Of a stretch of DNA of 64,000 nt, positions 17,994 through 28,100 are shown piece after piece. The notes beneath the pieces were generated by a model that had not been told where the DNA came from, searched no databases, and worked only from the letters and a program-made list of their open reading frames with translations. The position numbers and the translations under genes are program-made. The number at the start of each line of letters is the position of its first letter. Position 1 is the first letter of the stretch. Source of the DNA: JAZKID01 sp965247525 (GTDB lineage Bacteria > Pseudomonadota > Alphaproteobacteria > Rhizobiales > UBA4765); the NCBI GenBank assembly GCA_965247525.1, contig OZ252015.1:930001-994000 (forward strand). The letters run 5' to 3'.

Positions 17994-19108
17994 GCGGCCT
18001 TGCGCACCGCAGCGATGATTGTGTCCTGCACGTCTTTGGTCAGATAGCCATGCATTGGCAGGCTGAGGACTTCGCCCGCAAGCTGTTCTGATACGGGTAG
18101 CCCGTTTTCCGCCTGCGGATAATGGGCGTAAGGCGCCTGCGTGTGAATGGGTTTTGGATAATAGATCGCGCTTGGCACACCTTGCGCTTTCAATGACGCT
18201 GCAATCGCGTCGCGATTGCCGTTCGGGAAACGCAACGTGTACTGCGCCCAGACGGATGTTACATCGGGGTCGAGGCGCGGAACGATGGCGATGTCCTGCA
18301 GCGCTTCATTATATCTTTCAGCCGCGCGATGACGCGCTGCAATTTCAACCGGAAAAATTTTCAGCTTTTCATTAAGCACCGCGGCCTGCATCGTATCAAG
18401 GCGACCGTTCATGCCAATACGCACATTGTCGTATTTGTCTTCGCCTTGTCCGTGCACGCGAATGGAGCGCAGCACTGTTGCAAGCTCGTCATTGTCGGTA
18501 AAGATCGCGCCGCCATCGCCATAACAGCCGAGCGGCTTTGCCGGAAAAAAGCTCGTGGTTGTCGCATCGCCAAACACGCCAAGTTTTTTCCCTTTATAGT
18601 CGGCGCCAAAACTTTGCGCCGCATCGCACAGCACCCAAAGCCCGTGCTGCATCGCAATCGGCAGCAGCGCATCATAATCGGCGGGCTGGCCAAACAGATC
18701 GACAGGGATAAGGCCGACAGGATTAAGGCCCTGATCTTTTGCAAGTTTCAAACCCGCTTTCAAACTTTGCGGGTCCATGTTGAAACTGCCGGGCAAAATA
18801 TCGATAAACACCGGCACGGCGCCAAGCCATGCAACAACCTCTGCGGTCGCGGCAAATGTAAAGCTGGGGCAGAAAATGGCATCGCCCTGTTTGACGCCTT
18901 TTGCCATCAGCACCATCGCTAGGGCGTCTGTGCCATTGGCGCAGGAAATGACATGTTTGGCGCCGCAAAATGCCGCCAGCTCCTGCTCGAGCGCAGCAAC
19001 CTCAGGGCCCAGAATGTAACCGCCATGACGAACGACTTTTAGGATGGCGTCTTCAATCGCCTGCCCCATCGCTTCACGTTGCGCTTTCAGATCAATAAAC
19101 GGAATCAT
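17969..19108 (-). CDS. DegT/DnrJ/EryC1-family nucleotide-sugar aminotransferase
   Basis: A 379-residue PLP-dependent sugar aminotransferase. The Schiff-base lysine is Lys191 in SFFPAKPLGCYGDGG, and CANGTDAL (56-63) binds PLP phosphate. Enzymes of this size transaminate keto groups on NDP-sugars; this one resembles WbpE/WlbE-type enzymes acting on a 3-keto-GlcNAc derivative, but the substrate cannot be fixed. It follows galE after an 87 bp gap on the same strand, so it may be the end of the wbpM-rimO-galE transcript. Confidence 0.88.
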   Translation of the reverse strand: MIPFIDLKAQREAMGQAIEDAILKVVRHGGYILGPEVAALEQELAAFCGAKHVISCANGTDALAMVLMAKGVKQGDAIFCPSFTFAATAEVVAWLGAVPVFIDILPGSFNMDPQSLKAGLKLAKDQGLNPVGLIPVDLFGQPADYDALLPIAMQHGLWVLCDAAQSFGADYKGKKLGVFGDATTTSFFPAKPLGCYGDGGAIFTDNDELATVLRSIRVHGQGEDKYDNVRIGMNGRLDTMQAAVLNEKLKIFPVEIAARHRAAERYNEALQDIAIVPRLDPDVTSVWAQYTLRFPNGNRDAIAASLKAQGVPSAIYYPKPIHTQAPYAHYPQAENGLPVSEQLAGEVLSLPMHGYLTKDVQDTIIAAVRKAAHALSSAA

Positions 19109-19195
19109 TATCTAACCCTTGAATTTGTTGACGTTTTGTCACGCTTTGCGCTCGGGAAGTCCAGACATGCGCCAATCACTTTGCCTTGCAGAATT

Positions 19196-20167
19196 TTACA
19201 GCGTCTTTTCAAAGGCCAAAGCGTGCGCTGTAATCGTATCAAGGTCGGCAAAGCGCGGCTTCACTGCAAAAGAAGCCTGAACCAGCGCCGGATTGGCAAC
19301 AATTGCGGCCGGATCGCCGGGGCGCGGCGGCTTGTCCTGTACCTTGATTGTGCAATTTCCCGCGCGTTCCACGCTGGCGATCACCTCGCGCACGGACGCA
19401 CCTTTGCCATAACCGCAATTGAAAATACCGCTTTTGCCCCCTTTTTTTAAAAAATCGAGCGCGGCGACATGATAGGCGGCAAGATCGCTGACATGGATAT
19501 AATCGCGCACGCCCGTGCCGTCTTTGGTGTCAAAATCGGTTCCGAACACATCAACGCCATCACGTTTGCCAAGGGCGGCCTCGACCGCAACCTTGATAAG
19601 ATGGGTAGCTCGCGGCGTCATCTGCCCCGCCCGCAGCGCGGGGTCGGCGCCTGCGACATTGAAATAGCGCAAGATGGCATATGTAAAACCAAAGGCAGCC
19701 GCAGCGTCTTCGATCATCCGCTCCGACATCATTTTTGATGCGCCATAAGGCGAGAGCGGCGCCAGCGGGGTCTGCTCGGTGACAGGCTGCTGCGCCGGGT
19801 TGCCGTAAACCGCGGCTGTCGATGAAAAGACAAAATGTTTCACACCCGCTTTGACGCAGGCGCTGAGAAGTGCGCGCGTATTGACGGTGTTGTTGTAATA
19901 ATAGCCCAGCGGATCGGCGACTGAATCCGGCACGACGATGCTTGCCGCAAAATGCACGACGCTGTCCACCGCATTACGTTTTAGAATGTCGCCGACAAAT
20001 TCTTCATTGCCGACATCGCCGACATGAAGATCAACGCCCTCGGGCACGAGGCTTTTGTGTCCGGTCGAAAGATTGTCGATGACAAGCGGGCGCTCACCCT
20101 TGTCGAGAAAGGCCAGCACCGTATGTGATCCGATATAGCCCGCGCCGCCTGTGACCGCTACCGTCAT
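19196..20167 (-). CDS. galE: UDP-glucose 4-epimerase
   Basis: A 323-residue extended SDR. The NAD loop is GGAGYIGSHT at the N-terminus, the catalytic residues are in SSTAAVYG and SPYGASKMMSE, and the GalE-type segment YFNVAGADP follows. It interconverts UDP-glucose and UDP-galactose (possibly the N-acetyl forms) for surface glycans. Its ATG overlaps the rimO stop as ATGA, so the two genes are translationally coupled. Confidence 0.93.
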   Translation of the reverse strand: MTVAVTGGAGYIGSHTVLAFLDKGERPLVIDNLSTGHKSLVPEGVDLHVGDVGNEEFVGDILKRNAVDSVVHFAASIVVPDSVADPLGYYYNNTVNTRALLSACVKAGVKHFVFSSTAAVYGNPAQQPVTEQTPLAPLSPYGASKMMSERMIEDAAAAFGFTYAILRYFNVAGADPALRAGQMTPRATHLIKVAVEAALGKRDGVDVFGTDFDTKDGTGVRDYIHVSDLAAYHVAALDFLKKGGKSGIFNCGYGKGASVREVIASVERAGNCTIKVQDKPPRPGDPAAIVANPALVQASFAVKPRFADLDTITAHALAFEKTL

Positions 20168-21504
20168 ACCACAACCTCGCCGACAAGATCATAGGCATCT
20201 GCGGCAAGGATACGCGCCTTGACGATATCGCCTTGCGCCAGACCTTGCGGCGGCAATGTCACGACGCCGTCAATCTCCGGCGCATCGGCACTTGTGCGCC
20301 CCAAAGCATGCTTGTCTGTCACCTCGTCGATCAGAACATCCATCACGCGCCCAACCTTTGCAGCGCAAGCAGCAGCTGAAATGTCCTGCTGCACTTCCAT
20401 GAAACGGTGCCAGCGTTCTTCCTTGACCTCTTCAGGAACGTGACCCGCAATGTCGCGCGAGACCGCGCCGGTGACGTTTTCATATTTGAAACAGCCCGCA
20501 CGCTCGATCCGCGCTTCGCGCATCCAGTCAAGCAGACATTCAAAGTCCTGCTCGGTCTCACCCGGAAACCCGACGATAAAGGTCGAACGCAATGTTAGGT
20601 CCGGGCAGATGCGCCGCCATGAAGCGATGCGGTTGAGCACTTTTTCAGCATGCGCGGGGCGTTTCATGGCTTTGAGAATTGGCGGCGAGGCATGCTGAAA
20701 CGGAATGTCGAGATAGGGCAGAATTTTGCCTTGCGCCATCAGCGGAATAACCTCATCGACATGCGGATAAGGATAGACATAGTGGAGACGCACCCACGCC
20801 CCAAGCTCGCCAAGACCGTTGGCAAGGTCGATGAATTTGGTGCGCCATTCACGGTCCCGCCATTGATACGGCGCGTATTTGACATCAACGCCGTAGGCCG
20901 ATGTGTCCTGGCTGATGACAAGAAGCTCTTTTACACCAGCTTTTACAAGGCGCTCCGCCTCGATCAGCACGTGGTGGATCGGGCGCGAGACAAGATCGCC
21001 GCGCAGCGCCGGAATGATGCAGAACGAGCAGCGATTGTTGCAGCCTTCGGAAATTTTCAAATAAGCGTAATGGCGCGGCGTCAGGCGCAGGCCGTGCTCC
21101 GGCACAAGATCAAAAAACGGATCATGCGTTGGGGGCACAGCCTGATGCACCGCGTTCACAACCGCTTCATATTGGGCAGGACCTGTGACGGCCAAAACTT
21201 TCGGGTGGCGGGCGCGGATCACATCCGCTTCCGCGCCAAGGCAACCGGTAACGATGACTTTTCCGTTTTCGGCAATGGCCTCGCCAATCGCGTTCAGGCT
21301 TTCTTCGCGCGCGCTGTCGATAAAACCGCAAGTGTTGACGAGCACCACATCGGCATCATCATAGCTGCCGGAAATAACATAGCCCTGCGCGCGCAGCTTT
21401 GTGAGGATACGCTCTGAATCGACCAGCGCTTTCGGACAGCCTAGCGACACAATGCCGACTTTGGGCGCCTGCGGCGCGCGTTTTGGGGTGTGCAATTCGA
21501 TCAT
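20164..21504 (-). CDS. rimO: Ribosomal protein S12 methylthiotransferase RimO
   Basis: A 446-residue radical-SAM methylthiotransferase. The N-terminal UPF0004 domain begins VGIVSLGCPKALVDSE (Cys23), the radical-SAM cluster motif is EGCNNRCSFC, and a C-terminal TRAM domain is present. It adds methylthio to Asp of ribosomal protein S12. The start codon immediately follows the stop of the upstream dehydratase gene with no spacer. A translation-related gene inside a sugar-nucleotide run is unusual but looks stable, since both junctions are tightly coupled. Confidence 0.94.
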   Translation of the reverse strand: MIELHTPKRAPQAPKVGIVSLGCPKALVDSERILTKLRAQGYVISGSYDDADVVLVNTCGFIDSAREESLNAIGEAIAENGKVIVTGCLGAEADVIRARHPKVLAVTGPAQYEAVVNAVHQAVPPTHDPFFDLVPEHGLRLTPRHYAYLKISEGCNNRCSFCIIPALRGDLVSRPIHHVLIEAERLVKAGVKELLVISQDTSAYGVDVKYAPYQWRDREWRTKFIDLANGLGELGAWVRLHYVYPYPHVDEVIPLMAQGKILPYLDIPFQHASPPILKAMKRPAHAEKVLNRIASWRRICPDLTLRSTFIVGFPGETEQDFECLLDWMREARIERAGCFKYENVTGAVSRDIAGHVPEEVKEERWHRFMEVQQDISAAACAAKVGRVMDVLIDEVTDKHALGRTSADAPEIDGVVTLPPQGLAQGDIVKARILAADAYDLVGEVVV

Positions 21505-23409
21505 TTAATGTCTCACGAGAGAGAGCTGCGGGGCAGGCAATTTATATGTCTCAAGCGTTTGCAAAAGCTGCATGGCGCCTGCGCGATCATTGTTTTCAAT
21601 TGCGCTGTGAATATCTGCAAATGCACTGTCGAGATGCGCCAGCGAAGGGCTTTCGCCATAGGCCGCTGAAATGCCTTCAAGGCCAACATCTTTCAGCGTT
21701 TCACTGGGTGAAAACAGCGTCTCGTTCAAACGCTCGCCGGGGCGGATGCCGGTATACTCAATTTCAATTGCCTGAGTTGAAGACTGGCCGAAAAGCGCAA
21801 TCATGCGTTTTGCAAGATCAAGAATGCGCACGGGCTGCCCCATGTTCAAAACATAGATGCTGGCGGTGCGCAGATTGTCCTGCGCCGCATGCGCGGCGGA
21901 GGTCATCACAAGATCGCACGCTTCGCGCATTGTCATAAAATAGCGCAGCATTGCGGCATGCGTCACGGTGACAGGCCCGCCTTTGGCAATCTGCTGCTGA
22001 AACAGTGGCACAACCGATCCGCTGGAGCACAAGACATTGCCAAATCGAACCGCAACAACGCGCCGTGCATCTTGCGTTTCCTTGTCGAGCGCCGCGGCAT
22101 AAAGTTCGCCATAGCGTTTTGAAAACCCGAGCACGGAGACAGGATCAACGGCTTTGTCGGTTGAGACAATCACAACCGTCTGAGCGCCTGCTGCAAGCGC
22201 CTGTTGGCAAACATTTCGTGTGCCTTGAATGTTGGTCGTCAGACCTGCCGCCCAATCTTTTTCAATAATGGGAACATGTTTCAGCGCTGCGGCATGAAAC
22301 ACATGGTCGGGCTTAAAGTCTGAAAATATGGTCAAAAGCCTTTTTTTATCGCGGACATCGGCAAGGTGGTACTCCAACTTGCATGAAAGACCCAACGAGC
22401 TCAGCTGATGCTGAAGCGCAACAAGCGCGGCCTCGGACTGGTCGATGACCAGCAGGGCGGAACATCCGAAGGCCAGCGCGCGGTGGCATAACTCGGTTCC
22501 AATCGACCCTGCACCGCCGGTAATAACAATGCGCCGGTCTTTGATGAAAGCTGACGCGGCCTCTTCGTCAATGTGGACAGCGCCGCGAAACAAAAGGTCT
22601 TCAATCTCGACCGCTTCAAGCTGCACCGTTTGCTGCTCACTGTGCGCATCACGCAGGAACGATAATTTTTGTGCAGGGATACCATTACGCTGCAAATGCG
22701 CAAAAAAATTATCATTGAGTTCCGGCAATGCACTCGGCAGCACGATGACGCGGCGTGGGCGCTGCTGGTTTTGCTCCAATTCGACGAGCACACGCTCAAA
22801 ATCTTCGACGCCGCCAAGGACACGCACCTGGCGGATGGATTGCCCGCGCCGCGCGTGAGATGTCATCAAAAGCCCGACCGGGTGAATGTTGGAAATGGCC
22901 TGTGTTTCAATGGCGCGAAGAAGAGTGTCGGCCTCTGCGCCATTGCCGATTAAAAGCACAGGCAGGCGCGCGGCTGTTTTTGTGCCCGTCAGGCTCAGCT
23001 TGAAACGGTAATAGCGATAGAACAGGCGTGCCGCGCCAAGCGTCATCATTTGCAGCAGCGTGTAAAGAAACAGCGTAACTTTGCCAAAGAGCACATTGCC
23101 TGTCAGCGAAGAGGCGAAGGTGTAGTCCGCAATCAAAAGCGTCAGCCCCAAAACAAGGGAGGCTTTGAAAATATTTGCAAGGTCGGGGACGGAGGCAAAG
23201 CGCCATTTGGAACGGTAAAGCCGAAATACGGCATAAACGCCGGAGGCATAGATGATAAACAGCGGCAGAGCAGGCAAAAGCGCCGCAAGCACGCCGGGCT
23301 TCATCGGGTGGCTGGTCAATGAGACAGCAAGGCCCAAAGCAAGCGCCGTCATCGCGGCATCATGCAGAACGACGGCAAACATTCGCCAGTTAAAATGCGT
23401 ATTGATCAT
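21505..23409 (-). CDS. WbpM/FlaA1-type membrane-bound UDP-N-acetylhexosamine 4,6-dehydratase
   Basis: A 634-residue polysaccharide biosynthesis protein. About four N-terminal transmembrane helices (residues 1-115) are followed by a CoA-binding-like domain and a C-terminal SDR domain from about 290. The cofactor loop is ITGGAGSIGTELC, and the conserved STDKAVDPVSVLGFSKR and VRFGNVLCSSGSVVP follow. Long WbpM-type enzymes convert UDP-GlcNAc to UDP-4-keto-6-deoxy-GlcNAc, the precursor of QuiNAc/FucNAc. It is first in the run with rimO, galE and the aminotransferase. Confidence 0.9.
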   Translation of the reverse strand: MINTHFNWRMFAVVLHDAAMTALALGLAVSLTSHPMKPGVLAALLPALPLFIIYASGVYAVFRLYRSKWRFASVPDLANIFKASLVLGLTLLIADYTFASSLTGNVLFGKVTLFLYTLLQMMTLGAARLFYRYYRFKLSLTGTKTAARLPVLLIGNGAEADTLLRAIETQAISNIHPVGLLMTSHARRGQSIRQVRVLGGVEDFERVLVELEQNQQRPRRVIVLPSALPELNDNFFAHLQRNGIPAQKLSFLRDAHSEQQTVQLEAVEIEDLLFRGAVHIDEEAASAFIKDRRIVITGGAGSIGTELCHRALAFGCSALLVIDQSEAALVALQHQLSSLGLSCKLEYHLADVRDKKRLLTIFSDFKPDHVFHAAALKHVPIIEKDWAAGLTTNIQGTRNVCQQALAAGAQTVVIVSTDKAVDPVSVLGFSKRYGELYAAALDKETQDARRVVAVRFGNVLCSSGSVVPLFQQQIAKGGPVTVTHAAMLRYFMTMREACDLVMTSAAHAAQDNLRTASIYVLNMGQPVRILDLAKRMIALFGQSSTQAIEIEYTGIRPGERLNETLFSPSETLKDVGLEGISAAYGESPSLAHLDSAFADIHSAIENNDRAGAMQLLQTLETYKLPAPQLSLVRH

Positions 23410-23494
23410 CGGCCAACTTTCATCATTGCATATAAAGCGCTTTTCGAAGAAAATCCATTGCTAAGCCTTGGGCAGCCGCGCTTTAACAAACACC

Positions 23495-24517
23495 ATGACT
23501 GATTTGAACACCCGCATCACCGCTGCGCTTAAAACAGTTGTGACCCCTGACAATTTGCCACTTGTTGAAGGCCGGATTTACGGTGGGTTTAGCGTTGCAT
23601 CTGGTGTCGCCTATGTCACCTTGAATGCCGGATTTGCATCTGACGGCGACATGGCCGCGCTTGAGGCCGCAATCCAAAATGTGCTTCATGAGGTTGAGGG
23701 CATGGAACGTGTCCTCATCACCCGCACCGCCGAGAAAAAACGTGAGCCATCTCAGGTTCTGTCTTTACCCAGCGTTCGAAAAATTGTCGCGGTTGCCTCG
23801 GGCAAAGGCGGTGTCGGCAAATCGACCACGGCTGCAAATCTTGCCGTCACACTCGCAAAGCTCGGCCATGCCGTGGGCTTGATGGACGCCGATATATACG
23901 GCCCTTCGGTGCCTTTGATGTTTGGTCTCAATGAAACGCCCGCGCTTGGTGACGATCACAAAATGATCCCGTTTGAGCGTTATGGCGTACGCCTGACCTC
24001 CATCGGCACGATGGTTGACCCTGATGCTGCCCTGATCTGGCGTGGGCCTATGATCGACAAGGCGCTGACCCAGTTCATCAGGGATGTCAGCTGGGGCGCG
24101 CTTGATATTTTATTGATCGACATGCCGCCCGGCACCGGCGATGCGCAGATCACACTGACGCGGCGGCTGGCACTGGACGGCGCGCTGATCGTTTCAACAC
24201 CGCAGGACATGGCGCTGATCGACGCGCGAAAAGGCATCGCCCTGTTTCATGAGACCGGTATTCCTATTCTTGGCTTGATCGAAAATATGAGCGTGTTCAT
24301 CTGCCCGTGCTGCGGCAAACCCCATGATATTTTTGGCCAAGGCGGTGTTGAAGCTGAAGCGCGCCATCAAGATTTGCCGTATTTTGGCGCGATCCCGTTG
24401 CAGATGCCGATCATGCAGGGCGCCGACAACGGGCGGCCGATTACAGTCGACGATACGGAATTTTCACAACATTACCGCGCCATCGCCGCACGCCTTGTCA
24501 CGGCGCTTAACCTTTAG
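23495..24517 (+). CDS. mrp: Mrp/NBP35 family Fe-S cluster carrier ATPase
   Basis: A 340-residue P-loop ATPase. An N-terminal MIP18-like domain (about 1-85) precedes the deviant Walker A GKGGVGKSTTAANLA, and the Fe-S binding CxxC is in CPCCGKPHDIFG. It delivers iron-sulfur clusters to apo-proteins. ATG 23495 is preferred because it begins the conserved N-terminal domain; nine upstream codons are also open. The 3' end overlaps the convergent tusA gene by 11 nt. Confidence 0.93.
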   Translation: MTDLNTRITAALKTVVTPDNLPLVEGRIYGGFSVASGVAYVTLNAGFASDGDMAALEAAIQNVLHEVEGMERVLITRTAEKKREPSQVLSLPSVRKIVAVASGKGGVGKSTTAANLAVTLAKLGHAVGLMDADIYGPSVPLMFGLNETPALGDDHKMIPFERYGVRLTSIGTMVDPDAALIWRGPMIDKALTQFIRDVSWGALDILLIDMPPGTGDAQITLTRRLALDGALIVSTPQDMALIDARKGIALFHETGIPILGLIENMSVFICPCCGKPHDIFGQGGVEAEARHQDLPYFGAIPLQMPIMQGADNGRPITVDDTEFSQHYRAIAARLVTALNL

Positions 24518-24752
24518 ACTGAACAACAAAATGGTAAAGGCCGCCCCTTATTTCCGCTGACACAAGATGTCCTTCAAGCTCATTCACGAGCTGCGGCACA
24601 TCAAGCCGGGTCATGGGATCGCTGGCGATAACTTCAATAAAAACGCCGTGCGGCAGATCCTGCATCGCACGGCGCAATTTAAGAACAGGCAGCGGGCATT
24701 TAAGTCCCGCAAGATCAAGTGTCAGCACTTTGCCTTCAGGCGGCGCTGACAT
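24507..24752 (-). CDS. tusA: TusA-family sulfurtransferase
   Basis: An 81-residue sulfur-carrier protein. The CPxP motif is Cys19-Pro-Leu-Pro22 in LAGLKCPLPVLKLRRA, where Cys19 carries the persulfide. TusA-like proteins pass sulfur for tRNA thiolation or molybdenum cofactor maturation. ATG 24752 is used; the longer open frame overlaps trxA and is not conserved. Its start lies 17 nt inside the trxA 3' end, so it is probably translated from the same message. Confidence 0.88.
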   Translation of the reverse strand: MSAPPEGKVLTLDLAGLKCPLPVLKLRRAMQDLPHGVFIEVIASDPMTRLDVPQLVNELEGHLVSAEIRGGLYHFVVQSKG

Positions 24753-25065
24753 TCGAAGTGATGAACTGAACAAGCTTTGATTTTGGCGCGGCGCCAACGT
24801 GCTGTCCGACCACTTTGCCATTTTTGAACAGCAGCAAAGTCGGAACCGAACGCACGGCATATTCCTGCGAAGCGTTTGGATTTTCGTCGATGTTCAATTT
24901 TACAATCTTGATCTTGCCACCCATATCGTTGGCAATCTCGTCAAGTGTCGGCGCAATCTGCTTGCAAGGCCCGCACCATTCTGCCCAAAAATCGACCAGA
25001 ACAGGCTCTGCGGCATCAAGAACTTCGGTTTTGAAATTATCGTCGGTTGCTTTTGTCGTACCCAT
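24736..25065 (-). CDS. trxA: Thioredoxin
   Basis: A 109-residue classical thioredoxin with active site Cys31-Gly-Pro-Cys34 in FWAEWCGPCKQIAP and the cis-proline region VRSVPTLLLFKNG. No signal peptide, so it works in the cytoplasm. ATG 25065 gives the usual length; seven further codons upstream are open. It follows addA by 54 bp, an arrangement found in many rhizobia. Confidence 0.95.
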   Translation of the reverse strand: MGTTKATDDNFKTEVLDAAEPVLVDFWAEWCGPCKQIAPTLDEIANDMGGKIKIVKLNIDENPNASQEYAVRSVPTLLLFKNGKVVGQHVGAAPKSKLVQFITSNVSAA

Positions 25066-25119
25066 GGCACTACTCCTCAAGAACACGTCCTATAGAGTTA
25101 GGTTGCCTATAGCCAAAGG

Positions 25120-28100
25120 TCAAGCAACCTGAAGCAGCGCTGTTTCAAGCGTTTGGGTTGCAATGATGTCGAGGCGCGGCGCGCTGGTCCATAACAGGGC
25201 GCAATGGATCTTGTGCTTTGGGTAGGCCAGCTGCATGGCAGCGCGATAATGCGCAAGTTGCATCAGATAGGCTGGTGGAACATTGCCAGCAGCTGCTGCG
25301 CGGCCAGATTTGAAATCGACGATCCAGAGGTCGCTTGCATTGATAACCAGCCGGTCGATGCGGCGAAAGACAATTTGCGGCACGCCTGAACGGTCAGGCT
25401 TTTGAAAAGCCAAAGGCACTTCGGCCATTGAATTGGCGCCAAAAAAATCGGCAATATCGGGAAGACCGAGAACACCAAGCGCCTCGTCAATTAGAGCCGC
25501 ACGTTCGGCATCGTTAAAGATATCCGTCTGGTTTTTTAAGTAGAGATCTCCCGCGGCCTGTCTTTTATCGCGGTTCACTTTTGGCAACCGCTCAAGCAAA
25601 TGATGAAGCAGCGTTCCGCGCAGCTGCGTTTTGAGCCTTTGCTTTTCCTGCGCATCGGACAGGCTGTCGTCCATATCACTGCTCAGCACAGCGGTTGAAA
25701 GCGGCGCTTCGGAAAGCATTTCAAACAACCATGAGGGCGCAGAAGACGTGCTGCGTGCGTTTTGCTTTTGTGCAGCGTGCAGCGGCGGATACTCACCTGC
25801 GCTGATGTGATAGACCGTGTCATCACCCTCGCCGGTCTGCGATGTGGCCAGTGGTTTCAACGCATTTACGGCCAGCGCATACCAGCTTGATGGCTTTACG
25901 CCATGTTGCCCCTCTGCCCCGCAAATCGTCAGGCGCTCTTCAGCGCGTGTCATTGCCACATATAAAAGGCGGCGATATTCGGCGTCTGCAAGCTGTGCCG
26001 CTTCAGCATGGGCAAAGGACGTCTCGCTGACATGCCATTTTTTGCTCGGCGCCCATGCGGCGGTATGCTGCCCGTGTGCACGCAGGGTCAAAATCCGCGG
26101 CAGATGTCTAGAATTGGGAAGGTCCGTCGTGTCGGCCAGAATGACCCATTTGGCCTCAAGCCCTTTGGCGCTATGGGTTGTCATCACGCGCACTGTGTCG
26201 TCGGCCTCTTCCAGTTGTCTCTTGATTTCACTTTTATTTTTTTGGAAATTAAAAATAAAATTTTGCAATGTTGGAATGTGGCTTTGTTCAAAGTCCAGCG
26301 CGGCATCAAGAAATTCATCGAGAACGTCTGCCGCTTCCTGCCCCAGCCTGCGATAAAATTTGATCCGGCCCTGGTCTTCGCCAAGAACGCGGGCAAAAAA
26401 CTCATAGGGTTTGCAAAGCTGCGCACGCATGCGCCATGCCTTCAAGGTCTGGTATGCAGCCTGCCATGCTGGTTTTTCTGTCGCGCGATCAGCCAAAGCG
26501 TTCCATAAGCTTGTGCGCCGTGTGGGGCAAAGTGCCATCAGGTCATCATCACCAAGCCCGATAAGCGGCGATTTCAGGACACAGGCGAGGTTGAGGTCAT
26601 CGTCCGGCAACAGCATGGCCTGCCCAAGTGCGACAAGGTCCATCGCCGCAATGTGTGTGTTGAGCACGAGCCGGTCTGCACCCGCAACGGGCACACCATG
26701 GGATTTCAATTCGCGGAGCAACATATCAAACAGCGGTCCACGGCTGCGAACAAGAATGAGAATGTCAGAAGCGCGCATGCGCCTTGACTGTGCGCCGTCA
26801 TGCACAATCTCATTTTTCAGCGCGGCAGCAATATGTATGCTCAGTTTGCGCGCCAACCGCAGGCGCGGTGGGACAAGCTTGCCTTCCAAGCCAAACGGGT
26901 GTGCAAACGCTTCCGTCGTTTCGCTCTTGTTTTTTTGCTCCAGCGGCCACAAATCAATCCGCCCCGGCAAATAGGCTTTTGCCGCCATATGCGCTGGAAA
27001 ATCTTGCGCGCCTGTCACATTGGCGGCGGCGATCTCTTGCGCGAACACGCTGTCCACGGCCTGCATAATGACAGGGCTGGAGCGGAACGACAGGTTCAGC
27101 GGCACATCTTCGAATGTTTGTCCGGCACGGGCAATTTTTGTTGCCAGCGCCCGTTTTTCAGCCTCGAAGCGCTGCGGAACCGCCCCCTGAAACGAAAAGA
27201 TGGACTGCTTGTCATCGCCGACCGCAAACACGGTGCGCCTTGTGCTTCGCGCGCCCTCGCCTGCAAAAAATTCATCGACCAGCGCATTGATCACATTCCA
27301 TTGCGCCGGGCTTGTGTCCTGCGCTTCATCGACGAGGATGTGGTCGACGCCCTGATCCAGCTTGTAATGCACCCATGGCGCGCCGCTGCCGCCCAGAAGC
27401 GCGCCTGCCTTTTCAATCATCTCATCAAATTCGAGAAGGCCATGCTGCTGTTTATATGTGCCAAGAAAGCGCGACAGATCTTCGGCAACCGTCATAAAAT
27501 GAAGGCTGTTTTCCGCTGTCCGGTATTTGAGATAAAGCGGAAGAAAAGTTTCAAAGCGCGCGTGCTCATCGACAAATTTCTGCGCCATCTGCGGCGCATT
27601 TTGTTCAAAACCTTTTGTTACAATGCTTTTGGGAAGCTCATCTTCGTTTGTCAGAAAAACATTCAGGTAAGCGCGAGAGCGCAGGGCGGCAGGTTTTGTT
27701 TGAGCTTTTTCCAGCTTAGCGACAAGCTTTCCTTCTTTTGAATTGTCCGCTTTTGGGCCTGACGCATAATTACGAAGCGCGAAGATTGCCTCCGGCCATT
27801 CATGTGCCGGCAAATGCGCGTCATTCAGAATTTGCGCTTCAATGTCTTGCAATGACAGTTTTGGATCGAGACCCAACGTTTTGTAAATATTGTCGCGCCT
27901 GTTGTTGTCTTTTAGCAGCGGTTTCAATGCACCAAGATATTTTTGTAATTCTTCAACAAGTGACTGCGGTTTTTTGACGGCCAGCAATGCGTCAAGTGCG
28001 GTGCGCAGCGGCGTATCAGGCGCGGCGGCGAGAGCGCCCTGAAACCAGTCGTCAACCAGCTCCTTTTTAGTAATGTCATCAAGTACCTGAAATTTTGCGG

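Noticed and set aside
20650..21417. A 255-codon plus-strand open frame opposite rimO
   Set aside because: Antisense of conserved radical-SAM coding sequence; no domain or ribosome site.
26800..27741. A 313-codon plus-strand open frame opposite addA
   Set aside because: Antisense shadow of addA, with Cys/Arg-rich meaningless composition.
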